This document shows, piece by piece, positions 60,124-64,000 of a DNA stretch of 64,000 nucleotides. A program made the position numbers and the translations under genes. The notes beneath the pieces are model-generated. The model had not been told where the DNA came from. It made no database searches and saw only the letters and a list, made by a program, of their open reading frames with translations. The first letter of the stretch is position 1, and every line of letters begins with the position of its first letter. Origin of the DNA: Mycolicibacter heraklionensis (lineage in GTDB: Bacteria; Actinomycetota; Actinomycetes; Mycobacteriales; Mycobacteriaceae); assembly GCF_019645815.1 (NCBI RefSeq), contig NZ_CP080997.1, forward strand, positions 682,001 through 746,000, read 5' to 3'.

Positions 60124-61089
60124 TCACCCCGCCTTCGGTGGGGTGTGCCTGTGATCGTAGTGAAGCGCTTCGACGGCTGCGGGGGTGAAGTCGTCGAGGT
60201 AGTCGTGGGGACGTTCGGTGTTGAACCAGTCGACCCATTCGGCGGTGGCGAGTTCGACCTGGCTGACGTCGCGCCACGGGCCTTGCCGATGGATGAGCTC
60301 GTTCTTGAACGAACCGACGGTCGTCTCGGCGAGCGCGTTGTCCAGTGCGTCGCCGACCGACCCGACCGAGGGGTCCACTCCTTCGTCGATGAGCCGCTGC
60401 GTGAACGCCACCGACGTGTACTGGGCGCCGGCGTCGTTGTGCGCAATCAGGCCACGCAGATCGTAGTGCCCCTCTTGAGCCCGAGTGAAGAATGCGTGCT
60501 CGAGGGCGTCAAGAACCAGCGGCGTGGTCATCGACCTCGCTGCCCTCCAGCCGAGAATGCGACGGCTGAACGCATCGATCACGAAGGCCACGTAGACAAA
60601 ACCGCTCCAGGTCGCCACATACGTAAAGTCGGCTACCCACAATCGATTTGGCGTCGGAGCGCAGAAATGGCGATCGACCAGATCCGGGTAACGGGCATGG
60701 CTGTCGTCACTGATCGTGGTCTTGTGTTTGGACCCATAGCGGGCCCCCTCCCAGCCCTGGGCGCGCATGATCCGCTCCACCGTGCAACGGGCCACATCGT
60801 GGCCCTGGCCGCGCAGCCGGATCCACATCTTGCGTGAGCCCAGGGTCTGCACGAACTTGCCGGTCTTGGCGTCGTTGCGCTGAGTGCTGATGATCTCGAC
60901 TAGCTCGGCCTCGCGCACCTGGCGGCGCGTCGGGGTCTTGTTGATCCACTCGTAGTAGGTCGACGGGCTGATCGACACCCCGTTGGCCGACAGCACCGCA
61001 CACATGGGCTCGACACCCCAGCGAAGCCCGGCCCCACCATCAGAGCCGGGCACCTGGTAGTCCTTGTGCTCGGCGATAAACCGAATCAC
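60124..61089 (-). CDS. IS3-family transposase OrfB (DDE integrase)
   Basis: 321 aa from GTG at 61089, overlapping orfA by 4 bp. rve domain with Asp in VADFTYVATWSG, Asp in LIAHNDAGAQYTS and Glu in NALAETTVGSFKNE; the N-terminal HTH_21 region has SPSTYYEWINKTPTRRQVRE. Probably made as an OrfAB fusion by frameshifting as well as alone; no clear slippery heptamer was found in the right phase. Confidence 0.95.
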   Translation of the reverse strand: MIRFIAEHKDYQVPGSDGGAGLRWGVEPMCAVLSANGVSISPSTYYEWINKTPTRRQVREAELVEIISTQRNDAKTGKFVQTLGSRKMWIRLRGQGHDVARCTVERIMRAQGWEGARYGSKHKTTISDDSHARYPDLVDRHFCAPTPNRLWVADFTYVATWSGFVYVAFVIDAFSRRILGWRAARSMTTPLVLDALEHAFFTRAQEGHYDLRGLIAHNDAGAQYTSVAFTQRLIDEGVDPSVGSVGDALDNALAETTVGSFKNELIHRQGPWRDVSQVELATAEWVDWFNTERPHDYLDDFTPAAVEALHYDHRHTPPKAG

Positions 61090-61409
61090 CGTTTCCCGGG
61101 CCGGTCGAGCTCGGCCCCGAAGAAAATCGCCGCTGCTTTCAAGATCTCATTGGCGCGGCGCAGTTCAGCGATCTCGCGGCGCAACGCCTTGTTCTCCTGG
61201 GCCATCGCCGAGGTCACACCGGGTCGCTGACCGGAATCGACCTGCGAGCCACGAACCCAGGTCCGCAGCGTCTCCGCAGTACCGATTCCCAACATGCCGG
61301 CCACCGCGGTGATTGCCGCCCACTCCGAGGGGTACTGCGGGCGGACCTCGGCCACCATCCGCACCGCGCGCTCTCGAAGCTCAGCGGGATACCTGCTTGC
61401 ACGTCCCAT
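61086..61409 (-). CDS. IS3-family transposase OrfA (HTH protein)
   Basis: 107 aa. The N-terminal helix-turn-helix (MGRASRYPAELRERAVRMVA, GIGTAETLRTWVRGSQVDSG) is followed by the leucine-zipper-like ENKALRREIAELRRANEILK AAAIFF region typical of IS3 OrfA. Confidence 0.94.
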   Translation of the reverse strand: MGRASRYPAELRERAVRMVAEVRPQYPSEWAAITAVAGMLGIGTAETLRTWVRGSQVDSGQRPGVTSAMAQENKALRREIAELRRANEILKAAAIFFGAELDRPGKR

Positions 61410-61579
61410 AACTCGAATCCTCCCAAGATCGGGAGTCTCCGGACTTACCGGGACGGCTCAGTGTGACAACGGGGCAGACTCCCGGGCTGGCCACGGCCCA
61501 CAAGGTCGACGCTGTGCCGCAAGATGAGCAGCGCCTTCCCGCGCTCCCCATACCCCTCCTCCCCTGCGACCATGTACCG

Positions 61580-63244
61580 ATGACCGCAACACTCGTCGCC
61601 AAGAACATCGCCGGCGGCTTCGCGCACCGCACCCTGTTCGAGGGCGTTGACCTAACCGTGGCACCGGGCGACGTCATCGGCGTCGTGGGTGTCAACGGTG
61701 CCGGCAAGAGCACCCTGTTGCGGATCCTGGCCGGCGATCTGGAGCCGCTCGACGGCGCGGTCAACATCGCCCCGGCCGATGCGTTCGTCGGCTGGCTGCC
61801 GCAGGAGCACGAGCGGGCGGAAGGCGAGACCGTCGGGGCCTATATCGCTCGCCGGACCGGCTGCGCTCAGGCCGCGCAGGCCATGGACGCCGCGGCCGCC
61901 GCCCTGGCCGACCCGGATCAGGCTCCCGCGGGTACCGATCCGCCCGAGACCTACTCGGCGGCGCTCGATCACTGGCTGGCCACCGGTGCGGCCGACCTCG
62001 ACGACCGGATGCCCGCGGTGCTGGCCGACCTGGGACTGGACTCCGAGGCGGTGCAGCCCGGGTCGACGTTCATGACCGGACTGTCGGGCGGACAGGCCGC
62101 CCGGGTAGGCCTGGCCGCACTGATGCTGTCGCGGTTCGACATCGTCCTGCTCGACGAGCCGACCAACGACCTCGACCTGGACGGGCTGGCCCGGCTGGAG
62201 CAGTTCGTCCGTGAACTTCGGGGCGGGGTGGTGCTGGTCAGCCACGACCGGGAGTTCCTGGCCCGCAGCGTCACTCGTGTCCTGGAATTGGATCTGGCTC
62301 AGAACACCACGACCGTCTTCGGCGGCGGATACGACAGCTATCTCGAGGAACGGGAGATCAACCGCCGACACCGGCGTGAGCAGTACGAGGAGTTCGCCGA
62401 AAAGAAGGCCGACTTGGTCGCTCGCGCCCGCACGCAGCGGGAGTGGTCCAGTCAGGGCGTCCGCAATGCGATGCGCAAGGCGCCGGACAACGACAAGAAT
62501 CGGCGCCGTGCCGCGACGGACTCCAGTGAGAAACAGGCGCAGAAGGTGCGTCAGATGGAGAGCCGCATCGCCCGCCTCGAGGAGGTCGTCGAACCCCGCA
62601 AGGAATGGACCCTGCAGTTCAGCATCGGCGCTGCGCCACGGTCGAGTTCGGTGGTGGCGACACTCGACAATGCCGTAGTGCGGCAAGGCGATTTCGTCCT
62701 CGGACCGGTGTCTCTACAGGTGGATGCCGGCGAGCGGATCGGCATTGTGGGCCCCAACGGGGCGGGAAAGTCGACGTTGCTGCGGCTGTTGCTCGGCCGT
62801 CAGCAGCCCGACGCGGGCCGCGCAAGTTTGGGCGCCAGCGTCGCTATCGGTGAAATCGACCAGGCGCGCGCCGATTTCACCGGCCCCGCCCGTCTGGTCG
62901 ATCGCTTCGAGCAGCGGGTGCCGGACTGGTCGACCGCCGACGTGCGAACCCTGCTGGCGAAGTTCGGGCTGACCGCCGACCATGTGGAGCGCGCGGTCGA
63001 TGACCTTTCGCCCGGGGAGCGCACCCGCGCTGGCCTGGCGTTGCTGCAAGCCTGCGGAACGAACGTGCTGGTCCTCGACGAACCGACCAACCATCTCGAT
63101 CTGCCCGCCATCGAACAGCTCGAACAGGCGCTGGAAACCTACAACGGTGCGCTGTTGTTGGTGACCCACGACCGCCGGATGTTGCAGAACGTCCGGTTGG
63201 ACCGCACTTGGCGGGTCGAGGGCGGGCGTGTTACCGAGCTGTAG
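61580..63244 (+). CDS. ABC-F family ATPase
   Basis: 554 aa from ATG at 61580. Two ABC domains without membrane spans: Walker A VGVNGAGKST and signature LSGGQAARVGLAALML with LLDEPTNDLD in the first; VGPNGAGKST, LSPGERTRAGLALLQ and VLDEPTNHLD in the second. The linker (residues 250–370) is long and charged (EKKADLVARARTQREWSSQG) as in ribosome-protecting ABC-F proteins. Translation factor or antibiotic protection is expected. The IS3 element ends 119 bp upstream, so its native promoter may be gone or replaced. Confidence 0.9.
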   Translation: MTATLVAKNIAGGFAHRTLFEGVDLTVAPGDVIGVVGVNGAGKSTLLRILAGDLEPLDGAVNIAPADAFVGWLPQEHERAEGETVGAYIARRTGCAQAAQAMDAAAAALADPDQAPAGTDPPETYSAALDHWLATGAADLDDRMPAVLADLGLDSEAVQPGSTFMTGLSGGQAARVGLAALMLSRFDIVLLDEPTNDLDLDGLARLEQFVRELRGGVVLVSHDREFLARSVTRVLELDLAQNTTTVFGGGYDSYLEEREINRRHRREQYEEFAEKKADLVARARTQREWSSQGVRNAMRKAPDNDKNRRRAATDSSEKQAQKVRQMESRIARLEEVVEPRKEWTLQFSIGAAPRSSSVVATLDNAVVRQGDFVLGPVSLQVDAGERIGIVGPNGAGKSTLLRLLLGRQQPDAGRASLGASVAIGEIDQARADFTGPARLVDRFEQRVPDWSTADVRTLLAKFGLTADHVERAVDDLSPGERTRAGLALLQACGTNVLVLDEPTNHLDLPAIEQLEQALETYNGALLLVTHDRRMLQNVRLDRTWRVEGGRVTEL

Positions 63245-63366
63245 GCGGAAGCGGTTATCCGGATCGAGGTGGCTGAACCTTCCTGACCGGCGCATTCGCG
63301 TGACCAGACCGGGCACCTTGCGGCGGAACTCTTCGGCGTAGCGCTTGGGCGCGTTCCACTGCGACT

Positions 63367-63387
63367 CGGGTCATGCGCTTTGACCCG
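63367..63387. promoter_or_regulatory. Inverted repeat in the ABC-F / acyltransferase gap
   Basis: CGGGTCA–tgcgctt–TGACCCG, 7-bp perfect arms, in the 194-bp space between two convergent genes. It is not followed by a T-run on either strand; role uncertain. Confidence 0.35.
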
Positions 63388-63438
63388 GGTGCGATTGAGC
63401 GCATATGAGCCGCCACGCTGATAGCGCCGGACCCACCC

Positions 63439-64000
63439 TCACGCGGTGACCACCAGCGCCAATCCGCGACGGTCTCGTCCCCGCCGGCGCTTGCTGCACT
63501 CCAACAGCCGGGTCACCGCGGATTCCACCCCGCGGGCCAGTTCGTCGGCGTCCGGGACGGCTTCGAAGTCGGTGAGGAACCCGAAGAACAGCTTGTCGGC
63601 GTAGTTCAGCACGGCTGCGGCAGTCCGCAACTGGATCGCGATCGGCGGAATGGGTAGCACATCAATGACGTTGCAGCCCAACACCTGCAGGGCCGTGCGC
63701 GGACCCGAGACGTTCACCGTCATGGTGGCCACGCTGCGCTGCGGCAGCCGGGACAGCAGCCCCAGTGCCCATGCCGTGACCGGGAACGGCAGCGCCCGCG
63801 CGGCCGCGGCGACCAAACTATCGACCTCGCCGCCGGCCTTCTTTTGCGCCATCCGGGCATGCACCAGCCGCAGCCGCAGCACCGGATTGTCCTCGTGTAC
63901 CGGTAGATAGGGCAGCAGGGCTGCGCCGCCGCTGGGTACCAGGGCGCGCAGCGACTGGGCGTGGGGCTGCTCACCCCGGCGCAGCAGCATGTCGCGGTAG
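63439..64000 (-). CDS. WS/DGAT wax ester synthase/diacylglycerol acyltransferase (C-terminal part, runs off the window)
   Basis: The frame is open to the window edge. The visible roughly 187 residues are the C-terminal DUF1298 domain: NVSGPRTALQVLGCNVIDVL, PIPPIAIQLRTAAAVLNYAD and FFGFLTDFEAVPDADELARG. The active-site HHxxxDG is in the missing N-terminal half. It makes triacylglycerol or wax ester storage lipid. Confidence 0.85.
   Translation of the reverse strand, partial: YRDMLLRRGEQPHAQSLRALVPSGGAALLPYLPVHEDNPVLRLRLVHARMAQKKAGGEVDSLVAAAARALPFPVTAWALGLLSRLPQRSVATMTVNVSGPRTALQVLGCNVIDVLPIPPIAIQLRTAAAVLNYADKLFFGFLTDFEAVPDADELARGVESAVTRLLECSKRRRGRDRRGLALVVTA

Larger units (their letters stand above)
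60085..61460 (-). mobile_element. IS3-family insertion sequence
   Basis: 1376 bp. Inverted repeats begin TGAGCCGTCCCGGTAAGTCC at 60085 and, on the other strand, the same 20 bp ending at 61460; 26 of the first 27 positions agree. Two overlapping ORFs (A and B) are inside. The 3-bp flanks (GAT and GTG) do not match, so a rearrangement has probably removed one original flank. Confidence 0.92.

Noticed and set aside
61080..61100. GGGAAAC as a programmed -1 frameshift heptamer between orfA and orfB
   Set aside because: In the orfA frame the codons are GGG AAA CGG, so the heptamer is not in the phase needed for slippage; the 4-bp overlap would allow re-initiation instead.

Overview
The window is a high-GC actinobacterial chromosome segment, almost certainly from a non-tuberculous Mycobacterium. 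The order bpoC–menD–(Rv0556-like)–menG … methyltransferase–menJ–grcC1–htpX–gpsA–monooxygenase–yajQ–tRNA-Tyr is the M. tuberculosis Rv0554–Rv0566c order, and the proteins match those families along their length. One difference is that no mannosyltransferase (mgtA/pimB position) lies between the Rv0556-like gene and menG. A small Excalibur protein and a DsbA-like protein sit there instead. Species cannot be fixed from the sequence alone.

Layout. 1–14.8 kb: menaquinone/isoprenoid block, HtpX protease, an orphan HicB-like antitoxin flanked by inverted repeats, glycerol-3-phosphate dehydrogenase, a divergent SDR/TetR pair with palindromic operators, a Baeyer-Villiger-type monooxygenase and YajQ. 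14.8–17.1 kb: tRNA-Tyr followed by a decayed 2.1 kb integrative element bounded by a 50-bp duplication of the tRNA 3' end. 17.1–37.8 kb: core and accessory metabolism (2-oxoglutarate oxygenase, F420/FMN-type oxidase, a methyltransferase with an iron-box-like site, DUF309, galT–galK, flavoprotein, large MprF-like membrane protein, SDR, Rv3899c-like protein, thioesterase, acyl-CoA carboxylase subunit, crotonase, S1 peptidase, SelO, VapBC).

37.8–49.3 kb is the most unusual region. It holds sigL–rslA, an MmpL exporter, an FAD oxidoreductase, and a tightly coupled four-gene operon (ThDP enzyme, SRPBCC/cyclase-like, KAS III-like, HisC-like aminotransferase). It also holds a duplicated sigL–rslA pair in which the sigma gene keeps only region 4 and the zinc anti-sigma domain is fused to a complete carotenoid oxygenase. 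Every transcription unit here is preceded by a site resembling the SigL consensus TGAACC–N16–CGTGTC: two perfect, two with one mismatch, one with two. This suggests one SigL-controlled biosynthetic regulon.

50.2–57.8 kb is a defence island with lower-GC codon use: Vsr, a C5-cytosine methyltransferase (preceded by a perfect mycobacterial LexA-type palindrome), a NaeI-type restriction enzyme with the catalytic residues at the right spacing, an HNH protein, and an overlapping ParB-like / SF2 helicase / DUF3883-like nuclease operon. 58.0–61.5 kb is an insertion-sequence pile-up (an IS256-family element, an ISL3-family remnant, a gene truncated by IS, and an IS3-family element). The window ends with an ABC-F protein and the C-terminal part of a WS/DGAT acyltransferase.
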